The position numbers and the translations under genes are program-made. Positions 39,452-49,898 of a stretch of DNA of 64,000 nucleotides are shown in pieces (the first letter of the stretch is position 1; the number at the start of each line of letters is the position of its first letter). Source of the stretch: Amycolatopsis rifamycinica (GTDB taxonomy: Bacteria > Actinomycetota > Actinomycetes > Mycobacteriales > Pseudonocardiaceae). Below the pieces are notes generated by a model that was not told the DNA's origin, searched no databases, and worked only from the letters and a program-made list of their open reading frames with translations. The stretch is taken from contig NZ_JMQI01000028.1 in the NCBI RefSeq assembly GCF_000695625.1, forward strand, positions 310,001-374,000. The letters run 5' to 3'.

Positions 39452-40708
39452 GTGCACGACATCGACACGGTGACCGCGGCGACGATCGAAAAGGCCGCCG
39501 AGCGGCTGGCCGGGGTGGTGACCCGGACGCCGCTGGAGCCGAGTGCCCGGCTGTCGTCCCGGGTGGACGCGCAGGTCTGGGTGAAGCGTGAGGACCTGCA
39601 GACGGTTCGGTCGTACAAGATTCGCGGCGCCTACAACTTCATCGTCCAGCTCGACGAGGACGTCCGCGCGCGAGGCGTCGTCTGCGCCAGCGCCGGCAAC
39701 CACGCCCAGGGCGTTGCGTACGCGTGCCGGCGGCTCGGGGCCAACGGCCGCGTCTACGTTCCCGGCACCACGCCGCGGCAGAAGCGGGAACGCATCGCGA
39801 CGCTCGGTGGCGCGCACATCGAGGTCGTCGTTGTCGGCGAAACGTACGAAGACGCCTTCGCCGCGGCCAACGAGGATGCCCAGCGCAGCGGCGCGACCCT
39901 GGTGCCCGCGTTCGACGACGTCCGCACCGTCGCCGGCCAGGGCACGGTCGCCCTCGAGGTGGTCGAGCAGCTGAGCTTCGTCCCCGACGTCGTGGTCGTG
40001 CCCGTCGGCGGCGGCGGGCTGCTCGCCGGGGTCGGCAGCTGGCTGCGGGAGCGGCACCCGGAGGTCCGGATCATCGGTGTCGAACCCGCGGGCGCGGCCT
40101 GCATGGCCGCGGCCCTCGAGTCCGGGCACCCGGTGCGGCTGCCCGCGCTCGACTCGTTCGTCGACGGCGCCGCCGTGCGCGAAGCCGGCTCGGTCACCTA
40201 TCCCCTCGTCCGCGAGAGCGGCGCCGAGCTGACCGCGGTCGCCGAGGGCGCGGTGTGCACCGAGATGCTCGCGATGTACCAGTCCGACGGGATCATCGCC
40301 GAACCCGCGGGCGCGCTCGCCTCGGCGTCGCTGGGCACGGTCGTCGACGTGGAGCCCGGTCAGACCGTCGTCTGCCTGGTCTCCGGCGGCAACAACGACG
40401 TCAGCCGTTACAGCGAGATCCTCGAACGCTCGCTGATGCACGAAGGGCTGAAGCACTACTTCCTCGTCAGCTTCCCTCAGGAGCCCGGCGCGCTGCGGCG
40501 GTTCCTCGAGCAGGTCCTCGGGCCCGAAGACGACATCACGCGCTTCGAGTACGTCAAGCGCACCAACCGCGAGAGGGGCCCGGCGCTGGTCGGCATCGAG
40601 ATCGCGCGGCCGGCCGACCTGCCCGGGCTGCTGGCGCGGATGGACGCGAGCCCGCTGCAGGTGGAGCGGATCGAGCCGGGCAGCCCCCTGTTCCACTTCC
40701 TGCTCTGA
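39452..40708 (+). CDS. ilvA: Threonine ammonia-lyase
   Basis: Deaminates threonine to 2-oxobutanoate, the entry to isoleucine synthesis, or acts in catabolism. The 418-residue PLP enzyme has its lysine at K56 (SYKIRGAYNF), the SAGNHAQG substrate loop and the glycine-rich phosphate clamp PVGGGGLLAG. A single C-terminal ACT-like domain (KHYFLVSFPQEPGALRRFL) makes it similar to the 400-420-residue forms, with one regulatory domain rather than the two of E. coli IlvA. GTG start at 39452. Confidence 0.95.
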   Translation: MHDIDTVTAATIEKAAERLAGVVTRTPLEPSARLSSRVDAQVWVKREDLQTVRSYKIRGAYNFIVQLDEDVRARGVVCASAGNHAQGVAYACRRLGANGRVYVPGTTPRQKRERIATLGGAHIEVVVVGETYEDAFAAANEDAQRSGATLVPAFDDVRTVAGQGTVALEVVEQLSFVPDVVVVPVGGGGLLAGVGSWLRERHPEVRIIGVEPAGAACMAAALESGHPVRLPALDSFVDGAAVREAGSVTYPLVRESGAELTAVAEGAVCTEMLAMYQSDGIIAEPAGALASASLGTVVDVEPGQTVVCLVSGGNNDVSRYSEILERSLMHEGLKHYFLVSFPQEPGALRRFLEQVLGPEDDITRFEYVKRTNRERGPALVGIEIARPADLPGLLARMDASPLQVERIEPGSPLFHFLL

Positions 40709-40728
40709 GCGCGTGGTCCACTAGGTGG

Positions 40729-41298
40729 ATGGTGAAGGTCGACGGAGTCCGCAGTGTCGAGGCGTTGCGCGAAAAGGTCCACGAGGGTGCGGAGCCCGAA
40801 TACCTGCTGTTCTACGGGCACACGCCCTCGAAGTCGGGGCGGGTGACGGCGAGCTGCCTGAGCCAGTGGTGGGCCGACCCGTTCGAGGCCGACGGCGTCG
40901 TCTACCCGACCGCCGAGCACTACATGATGGCCGGCAAGGCCGAGCTGTTCGGCGACCACGAGAAGGCCGAGCTGATCCGGGCCACGCCCGACCCGAAGAC
41001 GGCGAAGGTGCTCGGCCGCGAGGTCGCCGGGTTCGACGCCGCCACCTGGGAGCGGCACCGGTTCGACATCGCCGTCGACGGCAACCTGGCCAAGTTCCGC
41101 GCCCACCGCGACCTGCGCCGGTTCCTGCTGGGGACCGGAGACGCGGTGCTCGTCGAGGCGTCCAAGAAGGACCTCGTCTGGGGCAGCGGGCTCGCGCGCG
41201 AGGAGAAGAACGCGACCAAGCCGGACTACTGGCGCGGCCTGAACCTGCTCGGCTTCGCGCTGATGGAGGTCCGCGACCAGCTGCGGGCCCGCATCTGA
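40729..41298 (+). CDS. NADAR family protein
   Basis: A 189-residue NADAR (DUF1768, YbiA/RibX-like) protein. Characteristic blocks: SQWWADPFEADGVVYPTAEH, YMMAGKAELFGD, RFDIAVDGNLAKFRAH, and NLLGFALMEVRDQL. Family members hydrolyse the N-glycosidic bond of riboflavin intermediates or remove ADP-ribose from guanine in DNA; which applies here is not clear. ATG 40729 lies 20 nt after ilvA. Convergent with the secreted hydrolase gene, one base apart. Confidence 0.92.
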   Translation: MVKVDGVRSVEALREKVHEGAEPEYLLFYGHTPSKSGRVTASCLSQWWADPFEADGVVYPTAEHYMMAGKAELFGDHEKAELIRATPDPKTAKVLGREVAGFDAATWERHRFDIAVDGNLAKFRAHRDLRRFLLGTGDAVLVEASKKDLVWGSGLAREEKNATKPDYWRGLNLLGFALMEVRDQLRARI

Positions 41299-41299
41299 C

Positions 41300-42694
41300 T
41301 CAGGGCGCCGGAACCGGCGCTCCCGCGCACGACGCCGAGGTCGTCCGGCTGGTGTCGAAGAAAGTGACCACGGCGTCGGCGCAGGGCAGCGACGAGAGCG
41401 AGCCGTGGACGTCGTCCTCGATGGTCATCAGCGCGCCGCCGATCCGCTGCCGCATCGCGAGCGCCCAGCCGATCGGGGTGACGGGCTCGTAGAGGTGACC
41501 GGCCAGCTGCAGCGGGCTTGTCCCGTTTTCGAACGACCACGGCCGGGCGGCCAGCGGCCAGCCGACGCACAGTTGTTCGTAGAAGCCGTAGCCGCCCGCG
41601 ACCGGGAGGCGCTTCATCCGGTCGAGGCGGTGCTGCCAGACGGTCTCGAAGTCGCGTGGGCTCGGCGACTCGTTGCAGAGCAGCGCCGTCTGCTGGAAGT
41701 GGTTGAACGCGTACGGCTCGCCGTCCCAGCCCAGTCCGGCCCTGGTCGGTTTTCCGACGACGGGCGTTCCGCCGTCGCGGATGGCGGCGAGCTGCTTCGC
41801 CAGGCCGGCCCACTCGCGGCGCGGGTTGGCGAGCATGTCGTTGACCGTCGCGCCGTGCTCGTCCCGCAGTCCGAGCAGGGCCTTCGCGACCGCGGGCTCC
41901 GTGGTCCCGAATCGGTAAACGGCGTCGTACCTGGCGATCCACGCCGCGAAGTCGTGGAAGGTGTTCTCGCCCGCCGTCGCCTGGCCGTCGTCCATCGCAG
42001 TGACGTTCAGGTCCGGCGGCATGACGGAGTCGAGCAGCATCTCGCCGACGTGGTCGTCGAAGAGCGACCGGTACTGCGCGCCGAGCGCCGTCCCCCACGA
42101 GACGCCGTAGTAGCCGATCTTGTCCTCGCCGAGCGCGACGCGGATGCGGTCCAGGTCGCGGGCGATCGTCGGCGTGGTCAGATTCCGGACGAAGGCCGGG
42201 TGGGCCTCGACGCACTCGCGGTTGGCCGCGGCGGCGCGTTCGGCGGCTTCGCGGGCCTTCTCCTTGTCGGTGATACCTGGCTCGGGGAACTCGGTGGGGC
42301 ACGGCAGGTCGGCGCTGTAGCCGACGCCGCGCGGGTCGAACCCGACGAGGTCGTGGTGGACGCCGAGGCCGCCGGCGTGGCTGCCGGCGATGCTGCCGGG
42401 CATGGTGAGGCCGGACTGGCCGGGCCCGCCCGGGTTCATCAGGATCGCGCCGGTCCGGGGGCCGGTCGCCCGGATCCGGCTGACGGCGATGTCGATTTTC
42501 GGACCACCGGGGTCGGCGTAGTCGAGCGGGACCGGGACGAGCGCGCACTCGGTGCGGTGGTCGCCGGGGTCCCAGCCCTTCGCGACGGTGGCGCAGAGCT
42601 GCCAGGAGAGCCCGTCAGCGGCGGCGACCGCGGGGACGGCGGGCAGCAGCGCCGCGGCGGTGAGCAGCGGGACGGCGAACCGGGTGATCGACAT
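41300..42694 (-). CDS. Secreted alpha/beta hydrolase, tripeptidyl-aminopeptidase-like
   Basis: A 464-residue protein with a signal peptide (MSITRFAVPLLTAAALLPAV, cleavage probably after AVAAA). The alpha/beta fold has an oxyanion stretch MNPGGPGQSG, and nucleophile S199 in YYGVSWGTALG. A C-terminal TAP-like domain holds H430 (DDVHGSL). The position usually occupied by the catalytic Asp (DPVTP) is E403 here (LYEPVTP), an unusual change that may lower activity. Likely exported peptidase or esterase, substrate unknown. Confidence 0.86.
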   Translation of the reverse strand: MSITRFAVPLLTAAALLPAVPAVAAADGLSWQLCATVAKGWDPGDHRTECALVPVPLDYADPGGPKIDIAVSRIRATGPRTGAILMNPGGPGQSGLTMPGSIAGSHAGGLGVHHDLVGFDPRGVGYSADLPCPTEFPEPGITDKEKAREAAERAAAANRECVEAHPAFVRNLTTPTIARDLDRIRVALGEDKIGYYGVSWGTALGAQYRSLFDDHVGEMLLDSVMPPDLNVTAMDDGQATAGENTFHDFAAWIARYDAVYRFGTTEPAVAKALLGLRDEHGATVNDMLANPRREWAGLAKQLAAIRDGGTPVVGKPTRAGLGWDGEPYAFNHFQQTALLCNESPSPRDFETVWQHRLDRMKRLPVAGGYGFYEQLCVGWPLAARPWSFENGTSPLQLAGHLYEPVTPIGWALAMRQRIGGALMTIEDDVHGSLSSLPCADAVVTFFDTSRTTSASCAGAPVPAP

Positions 42695-42923
42695 GGGCTC
42701 AGGCTGCCGAGACCGGACGCGGCGGAGATCGGCCGATCAGCCGATGATCACCGCCGAACGGCCGGGAACGAACGTGACCGCTTTTCGACCACACGGAAAT
42801 CGCAGGTCAGAGCATCAACCGCCGGGACACTCGCCGCCAGGAGGAGCAGGGTGGGCAAGGCGGCTTCGCGGAATTCCCCCATGCCACCATGTCGCGAAAA
42901 GCGACCACGCGGCCCGAGTGGTC

Positions 42924-43679
42924 CTACTGCTCGCCGAGGGTCTTCTGCAGGGCCTTGTTCGCCTTGCGGGCCATGTCCGCGATGGCCTCCCGACGCGCGG
43001 CGTCGGCCGCGTAGTCGTCTTCGCGGTTGCGGACCACTCGGGCCGGCGCGCCGACCGCGATCGAGTAGTCCGGAATGTCACCACGGACGACCGCGTGCGC
43101 GCCCAGGACGCTGCCGCGGCCGATGCGGGTGCCCTTCAGCACGCTGACCTTGGTGCCGAGCCACGTGTCCGGGCCGATCCGGACCGGGGACTTCACGATG
43201 CCCTGGTCCTTGATCGGCACGTGGATGTCCGAAATGACGTGATCGAAGTCACAGATGTACACCCAGTCGGCCACCAGCGTGGCCGCGCCGAGCTCGATGT
43301 CGAGGTAGCAGTTGATCACGTTCTGACGGCCGAACACGGACTTGTCGCCGATCCGCAGCGAGCCCTCGTGGCAGCGGATGGCATTGCCGTCGCCGATGTG
43401 GACCCAGCGGCCGATCTCCAGCCGCCCGTAGCCGGGGCGGCAGTGGATCTCGACGTTCTTCCCGAGGAAGAGCATCCCCCGCAGGATGATGTGCGGGTTG
43501 GCGAGCCGGAACTTGAGCAGCCGGTAGTACCGGACCAGGTACCAGGGCGTGTACGCGCGGTTGCGCAGCACCCAGCGCAGCGAGTCGGCGGTCAGGAACT
43601 TCGCCTGACGCGGGTCGCGGCGGGCGCGGCGCCAGGCCCGCACCCGCGACAGCGCGGGCGCACCCCACATCGACGTCAT
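42924..43679 (-). CDS. Hexapeptide-repeat (left-handed beta-helix) acyltransferase
   Basis: A 251-residue trimeric-type acyltransferase. Hexapeptide repeats run from about residue 75 to 215 (LGKNVEIHC, RWVHIGDGNAIRCHEGSLRI, FGRQNVINC, then WLGTKVSVLKGTRIGRGSVL, GAHAVVRGDIPDYSIAVGAP), ending with the family's ARVVRNR. The acyl acceptor is probably a sugar or glycolipid. ATG 43679 is the first good start; the ATG at 43670 is an alternative. It is divergent from the nucleoside hydrolase gene. Confidence 0.85.
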   Translation of the reverse strand: MTSMWGAPALSRVRAWRRARRDPRQAKFLTADSLRWVLRNRAYTPWYLVRYYRLLKFRLANPHIILRGMLFLGKNVEIHCRPGYGRLEIGRWVHIGDGNAIRCHEGSLRIGDKSVFGRQNVINCYLDIELGAATLVADWVYICDFDHVISDIHVPIKDQGIVKSPVRIGPDTWLGTKVSVLKGTRIGRGSVLGAHAVVRGDIPDYSIAVGAPARVVRNREDDYAADAARREAIADMARKANKALQKTLGEQ

Positions 43680-43731
43680 GCCCGTGACCGTAACCTGTGT
43701 ACGGGACGGGTTCGCAGGCAAGGGGAGCTGG

Positions 43732-44694
43732 ATGGGCACGAAGCTGATCATCGACACCGACCCGGGCGTGGACGACGCGCTGGCGATCGCGCTGGCCGCG
43801 CTGTCCCCGGACGTCGAACTGCTGGGTGTGACGTCGGTTTTCGGCAACGTTCCCCTCGACCGCACGACGTCGAACGCGCGCCGGCTGCTGGAGCTCTTCG
43901 GCCGCGCCGACGTGCCCGTGGCCGCCGGGGCGGCGCGGCCGCTCATCTACTCCAAGCCGCGTGACGCGAAAGAGGTCCACGGCGGCGACGGCCTGTCGGG
44001 CCATTCCTACACGCTGCCCGAGGCGAGCCGTCCGCTGGAGGAGCGGGACGCCGTCCGGCTGATGCTCGACCTGCTCGAAACCGCGGACGAACCGGTGACC
44101 ATCGCCCCGATCGGGCCGCTGACGAACATCGCCGCGCTGCTCGCGGCCCACCCGGGCGCGGCGGCGAAGATCGCGCGGCTGGTGATCATGGGCGGTGGCG
44201 TGACGTTCGGCAACAGCACGACCGCCGCCGAGTTCAACATCTGGAGCGACCCCGAGGCGGCCCGGCGGGTGCTGGTCGAGGAGGACGTCCCGGTCGTGCT
44301 GGTGCCGCTGGACCTGACCCACCGCTGCGCCGTCGACGCCGAATGGCTGGCGAAGCTCGCGTCGTCGGGGCCGATCGGCGCCACCCTCGAAGGACTGACC
44401 TCGACCTACCGGCAGCACTACACGCGCGTCTTCGGCGAGGACCGGATGGTCATGCACGACGCCGTCGCGGTCGCCGAGGCGATTTCGCCCGGCATCCTGC
44501 ACACCGAGACCTACCGGGTCGACGTCGACTGCGGCCTCGGCCCGGCGCGCGGCCAGACGCTGGTCGACCGGCGGCGGCTCGGCGAGGACGATCCGCAGTT
44601 CTCCCCCGGCCGGCCGATCGAGGTCGCCATGGACACCGACCTCGACGGCCTGCGCGGCTTCGTCCTCGACCGGCTCACCGGAGCGGCCCGGTGA
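43732..44694 (+). CDS. Inosine-uridine-preferring nucleoside hydrolase family protein
   Basis: A 320-residue nucleoside hydrolase that splits the N-glycosidic bond of ribonucleosides. The calcium-binding motif is KLIIDTDPGVDDALAIALA at the N-terminus, and APIGPLTNIAALLAAHP and EFNIWSDPEAARRVL are typical. A GGGGAG ribosome site precedes ATG 43732. Its stop overlaps the GTG of the NlpC/P60 gene by 4 nt, so the two are coupled, an unusual pairing of nucleoside salvage and cell-wall hydrolysis. Confidence 0.94.
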   Translation: MGTKLIIDTDPGVDDALAIALAALSPDVELLGVTSVFGNVPLDRTTSNARRLLELFGRADVPVAAGAARPLIYSKPRDAKEVHGGDGLSGHSYTLPEASRPLEERDAVRLMLDLLETADEPVTIAPIGPLTNIAALLAAHPGAAAKIARLVIMGGGVTFGNSTTAAEFNIWSDPEAARRVLVEEDVPVVLVPLDLTHRCAVDAEWLAKLASSGPIGATLEGLTSTYRQHYTRVFGEDRMVMHDAVAVAEAISPGILHTETYRVDVDCGLGPARGQTLVDRRRLGEDDPQFSPGRPIEVAMDTDLDGLRGFVLDRLTGAAR

Positions 44695-45890
44695 GCGAGG
44701 AGCCCCAGGTCGCCCCGGCCGAAACGCCCGAAGTGCCCGAGGCCGCCCCGGCCGAAACCCCCGCTCCGCCCGCGCCCCGCCGCCGGAAGCCCGTGGTCGT
44801 GATCGCGGCCGCGGTCGTCGTCGCGGGGGCCCTGGTGGCCGGCATCCTGCTCGCGCCGAAGCAGCAGGAGACCACGAACGCCGCCGCGATGGTGCCACCG
44901 GCGTCGACGACGTCGCCGAGGCCGTCCCCGCCGCCGTCGACCACGCCGACGGCGATCTCGACGCCGCCGAAGGTGCCCGAAGCGAGCGAGTTCGACGCCT
45001 GGGCGTCCAAGACCAGCCAGTGGCTCGACATCCCGTTGCGCGCGATGGTCGGCTACGCGAAGGCGACGACGAAACTGAGTAAGGACGTCCCCGGGTGCCA
45101 CCTGTCCTGGGTCACGCTGGCCGCGGTCGGAAAAGTGACCACGGACCACGGCCGGGCGCGGGGCGGGCAGCTCGGCACCACCGGCGTCCTGGACAAGCCG
45201 CTCGGCACGATCGAGGTGCGCGACTTCTACGACAAGGTCGTCTCGACGGCGAACGCCGCCGGGCCGATGCAGCTGTCGCCGGCGATCTGGGGCAAGTACC
45301 AGGCGAGCGCGTCCGGCGGGAAACCCGATGTCCAGAACATCGACGACGCCGCGCTGACCACGGGGCGCGCGCTGTGCGCCGACGGCCACGACCTGTCCCA
45401 GGGCCAGGTGTGGTGGGACTCGGTCGGCACGCTGCAGCCGGCGCCGCTGTTCCTGCACCGGACGCTGGCGACGGTCAACGTCTACGGCACGGTCGGCCAG
45501 GGCTCGGCGCCGCCGAACCCGGCGGTGCTGAGCGCGGTGAACTTCGCGATCGACAAGATCGGCCTCCCCTACATCTGGGGCGGCAACGGCACCGGCGGCA
45601 ACGACCCGGGCTTCGACTGCTCGGGCCTGACGACGGCGGCGTACGGCAGCGCGGGGATCAAGCTGATGCGCACCGCCGACACGCAGTTCCGCAGCGTGCC
45701 GCACGTGACCGACCCGCAGCTGGGCGACCTGATCTTCTACGGCGAGCCGGCGACGAAGATCCACCACGTCGGTCTCTACATCGGCAACCAGCAGATGATC
45801 GACGCGCCCCAGACCGGCCAGGCGGTCCAGGTCCACACCTACCGGCGGCCGGGCGACGACTACGCGGGAGCGGGCCGCCCGACGGCCTGA
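44691..45890 (+). CDS. NlpC/P60 peptidoglycan endopeptidase with membrane anchor
   Basis: A 399-residue protein: acidic/proline-rich cytoplasmic N-terminus, one transmembrane helix (VVVIAAAVVVAGALVAGILL, residues about 35-55), a Ser/Thr/Pro linker, a lytic-transglycosylase-like middle segment (AMVGYAKATTKLSKDVPGCHLSW, then AAGPMQLSPAIWGKY, both resembling SLT-fold motifs), and a C-terminal NlpC/P60 domain with C310 (DCSGLTTAAYG) and H359 (HHVGLYIG). It probably cuts stem peptides, perhaps together with glycan strands. GTG 44691. Confidence 0.92.
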   Translation: MSEEPQVAPAETPEVPEAAPAETPAPPAPRRRKPVVVIAAAVVVAGALVAGILLAPKQQETTNAAAMVPPASTTSPRPSPPPSTTPTAISTPPKVPEASEFDAWASKTSQWLDIPLRAMVGYAKATTKLSKDVPGCHLSWVTLAAVGKVTTDHGRARGGQLGTTGVLDKPLGTIEVRDFYDKVVSTANAAGPMQLSPAIWGKYQASASGGKPDVQNIDDAALTTGRALCADGHDLSQGQVWWDSVGTLQPAPLFLHRTLATVNVYGTVGQGSAPPNPAVLSAVNFAIDKIGLPYIWGGNGTGGNDPGFDCSGLTTAAYGSAGIKLMRTADTQFRSVPHVTDPQLGDLIFYGEPATKIHHVGLYIGNQQMIDAPQTGQAVQVHTYRRPGDDYAGAGRPTA

Positions 45891-45986
45891 GCCGTGGTCG
45901 CGCGGACGACGAAAAGGATTGGACGCCGTCACGGCCGGGCCGGTACCTTGCCCGAGACCGTGACACCGCCCGAGGAGGTGAGACCC

Positions 45987-47562
<1,576 letters not shown>

Positions 47563-47701
47563 CGCGGCGGGCAGGGTGTGGAGGCGGGCAGGCACCTCCG
47601 GCGTGAGCCGGCGGCGACGTTGTCCTCCGAATGACCAGAGGTGCGATGACCAGCACCTGTGGTCCCCACGCGAGCCGCACCCGCACCGGCCCGGTCCGCC
47701 C

Positions 47702-47739
47702 GGGCGGCGGCGAGCACCTTCGCGTGCTCGTCGCCGCCC
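47702..47739. terminator. Long hairpin between rox and the MFS gene
   Basis: Arms of 16 bp (left begins GGGCGGCGG, right ends CGCCGCCC, with GAGCAC pairing GTGCTC inside) have one G-T wobble and a 6-nt loop. It lies 43 nt after the MFS stop on the minus strand and 140 nt after rox, so it probably ends both transcripts. The rest of the 219-bp gap shows no gene. Confidence 0.7.
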
Positions 47740-47781
47740 GCTCCCGCCTCGGGTTCGCGTGGTGGCCGCACACGGACCACA

Positions 47782-48939
47782 TCAGGTCCGGCTCGCCGCT
47801 GTTTCCCGCACCCGCAGCGACGGCGCCAGGAAGACGATGCCGAAGGTGACCACGACCGCCGACGACAGAGCCCAGTGCAGGCCGACGCGGGTCGCGAGCG
47901 CGCCGACCAGTACCGGCTCCAGCAGGAAGCCCAGGTAGCCGCAGGCCGCGACGGCGGCGACCGCCCGGCCCGGCGCGTCCGCCTGCTTGCGGCTCGCCAC
48001 ACTCCACGCGATCGGCACGATCCCGGCCACGCCGAGCCCGACGACCGCGAAGCCGAACACCGCCGCGACCGGCCACGGTGCCGCGAGGACCACGGCGAAG
48101 CCCAGCACCGCGACCGTGGCCGCCACGCGGACGAACCGGACCGCGCCCGTCCGCGCCACGACGCGGTCGGCGACCAGGCGGACCGCGATCATCGTCCCGG
48201 AAAAGGCGAAGTAGCCGAGTGAGGCGAGTGCGGGCGTCGCGCCGGTGACGTCGGCGAGGTAGACCGCGCTCCAGCTGTTGACCGCGCCTTCGGCGACGAA
48301 TCCGCAGAAAGCGACCACGCCCAGCGGCACCAGCGCCCGGCTCGGCCACGCGAACGCCGCGCCGCCCTGGCCGGGGTCGGCGCCGCCGAGGAACCGGGTG
48401 CGGGCCGCCCACAGCGCGAGCGCGAGCAGCGCCGCGCCGGCGATCGGGAAATGGACGGTCACCGGGACGTGGGTGGCTTCCATCAGCGCGTCGACGCCCG
48501 AGCCGGCGAGGCCGCCGATGTTCCAGAAGGCGTGGAAGCCGGCGAAGATCGGGCGCCCGTAGCCGTCCTCGACACGGGCGGCGTGGGCGTTCATCGCGAC
48601 GTCGAGCAGGCTGTTGCCCACGCCGAGCACGACCAGCGCGGCGAAGAACACCGGCGCCGACCACGCGAGCGCGACCAGCGGCAGCCCCGCGCACAGCACG
48701 ACGGCGCCGAGCACGACGGCCGCCCGGCTGCCGATCCGGGTCAGCAGCGCGCCCGCGCCCAGGAGCGCGAGCACCGATCCGGCGGCGAGGCCGAACAGCC
48801 CGGTCGCCAGCTCGGCGGTGCTCAGCCCGAGCCGCTCCTGCACCGCGGGCACCCGGGCCAGCCACGTCGCGAACGCGGCGCCGCACACCGCGAACACGAC
48901 GGAAACCCCCAGCCGAGCGCGCTTCAGCTCCCCAGTCAC
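47782..48939 (-). CDS. MFS transporter (FucP/YbjJ-like)
   Basis: A 385-residue membrane protein with about 12 helices. Helix-rich blocks: VVFAVCGAAFATWLARVPAV at the N-terminus, GLFGLAAGSVLALLGAGALL, and LVVLGVGNSLLDVAMNAHAA; this last motif (NSLLDVAMN) is typical of the YbjJ-like subgroup, some of which export drugs or sugars. GTG start at 48939. The substrate is unknown. It is convergent to rox and not in an operon with a visible enzyme gene. Confidence 0.85.
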   Translation of the reverse strand: MTGELKRARLGVSVVFAVCGAAFATWLARVPAVQERLGLSTAELATGLFGLAAGSVLALLGAGALLTRIGSRAAVVLGAVVLCAGLPLVALAWSAPVFFAALVVLGVGNSLLDVAMNAHAARVEDGYGRPIFAGFHAFWNIGGLAGSGVDALMEATHVPVTVHFPIAGAALLALALWAARTRFLGGADPGQGGAAFAWPSRALVPLGVVAFCGFVAEGAVNSWSAVYLADVTGATPALASLGYFAFSGTMIAVRLVADRVVARTGAVRFVRVAATVAVLGFAVVLAAPWPVAAVFGFAVVGLGVAGIVPIAWSVASRKQADAPGRAVAAVAACGYLGFLLEPVLVGALATRVGLHWALSSAVVVTFGIVFLAPSLRVRETAASRT

Positions 48940-49056
48940 CCCGCCACTCTACGGATCTTGGGCCGCGGCGACCCGCCTGTCCAGGTCCCCGGGGGCCGGC
49001 TTCGGGGCAGCCCATCATGACCCCACGGCCGCCGTCACCCGGCCTACGGTGGCGGG

Positions 49057-49827
49057 GTGAAGTCTTTGAGCCACGACCGGCTGGCCGGCGCCCTCGTCGC
49101 CGAAGCGGACCGGTTCGGGACGACGATCGCGGGCGCCGCCCCGGACGTGCGCGTCCCCACGTGTCCAGAGTGGACACTGCGGGACCTGACCTGCCACGTC
49201 GGAACCGCCTACCACAAGTCCGCCGCGATCATCGCGAGCCGGCCCACGGGTTACGTGCCGTTCGAAGCCGTCACGATCGACGAGCCGCCCGCGTTCGACG
49301 CCCTCGGCGGCTGGCTGCGCGACGGCGCGGAGCGGCTCGTCGCCGCGGTGGCCGAGGTCGGCCCCGAGACCCCGACGTCGACGTGGACACCCGACCGGCG
49401 CGCCGGGTTCTGGACGCGCCGGCTGACCCACGAAACGGTCGTCCACCGCGCGGACGCGGCTTTCGCGACGGGCACGCCGTACGACGTCGACGCCGACCTC
49501 GCCGCGGACGGGATTTCCGAGGGCCTGGATCTGGTGGCGATCTTCTCGCGCCGCCCGAACCCGGCACTGGATCGAACGTCGCTGCACGGCACGGGCGAGA
49601 CGCTGCTGTTCCGCGCCACCGAACTCTCGGTCGGCTGGCTCGTCCGGCGGACGCCGTCGGGGGTCGACGTGAGCAAGGAAGCCGCCGAGGCCGACGTCGT
49701 CGTCGAGGGCCGCGCCGCTGATCTGATGCTCGCCCTGACGGGGCGCATCGCCGCGGACGACCCGCAGCTCTCCGTGTCCGGCGACGCGGCCCTGTTCACG
49801 CACTGGCGGGAGAACACGCGCTTCTAG
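49057..49827 (+). CDS. Maleylpyruvate isomerase/DinB-like (TIGR03083-type) protein
   Basis: A 256-residue protein of the mycothiol-dependent enzyme family. The N-terminal DinB-like four-helix bundle has PTCPEWTLRDLTCHVGTAYH (metal-binding His after a Trp-rich start) and TRRLTHETVVHRADA with two further ligands. The C-terminal half is an SCP2-like domain (VVVEGRAADLMLALTGR). Members catalyse thiol-dependent isomerisation or detoxification, sometimes mycothiol S-conjugate reactions. GTG 49057; divergent from the MFS gene. Confidence 0.87.
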   Translation: MKSLSHDRLAGALVAEADRFGTTIAGAAPDVRVPTCPEWTLRDLTCHVGTAYHKSAAIIASRPTGYVPFEAVTIDEPPAFDALGGWLRDGAERLVAAVAEVGPETPTSTWTPDRRAGFWTRRLTHETVVHRADAAFATGTPYDVDADLAADGISEGLDLVAIFSRRPNPALDRTSLHGTGETLLFRATELSVGWLVRRTPSGVDVSKEAAEADVVVEGRAADLMLALTGRIAADDPQLSVSGDAALFTHWRENTRF

Positions 49828-49868
49828 CCACGGTGGCCGGGGCACCGCGAGGCTTGACGGCCGTCGTA

Positions 49869-49884
49869 TAGTCGATTCCGACTA
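49869..49884. promoter_or_regulatory. TAGTCG-N4-CGACTA operator before the PadR gene
   Basis: Perfect 6-bp arms around ATTC, with a third half-site CGACTA at 49893-49898 directly before the GTG start. A TATAGT box at 49867-49872 overlaps the palindrome and may be the -10. Repression by the PadR protein itself is likely. Confidence 0.6.
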
Positions 49885-49898
49885 ATAGGGAGCGACTA

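Noticed and set aside
42727..42738. GATCGGCCGATC palindrome upstream of the secreted hydrolase
   Set aside because: It is a short, low-information GC/AT palindrome without a second copy or a regulator gene nearby.
47631..47849. Small 72-codon ORF between rox and the MFS gene
   Set aside because: It runs across the long hairpin at 47702-47739 and into the antisense of the MFS gene, has no ribosome site and no recognisable features.
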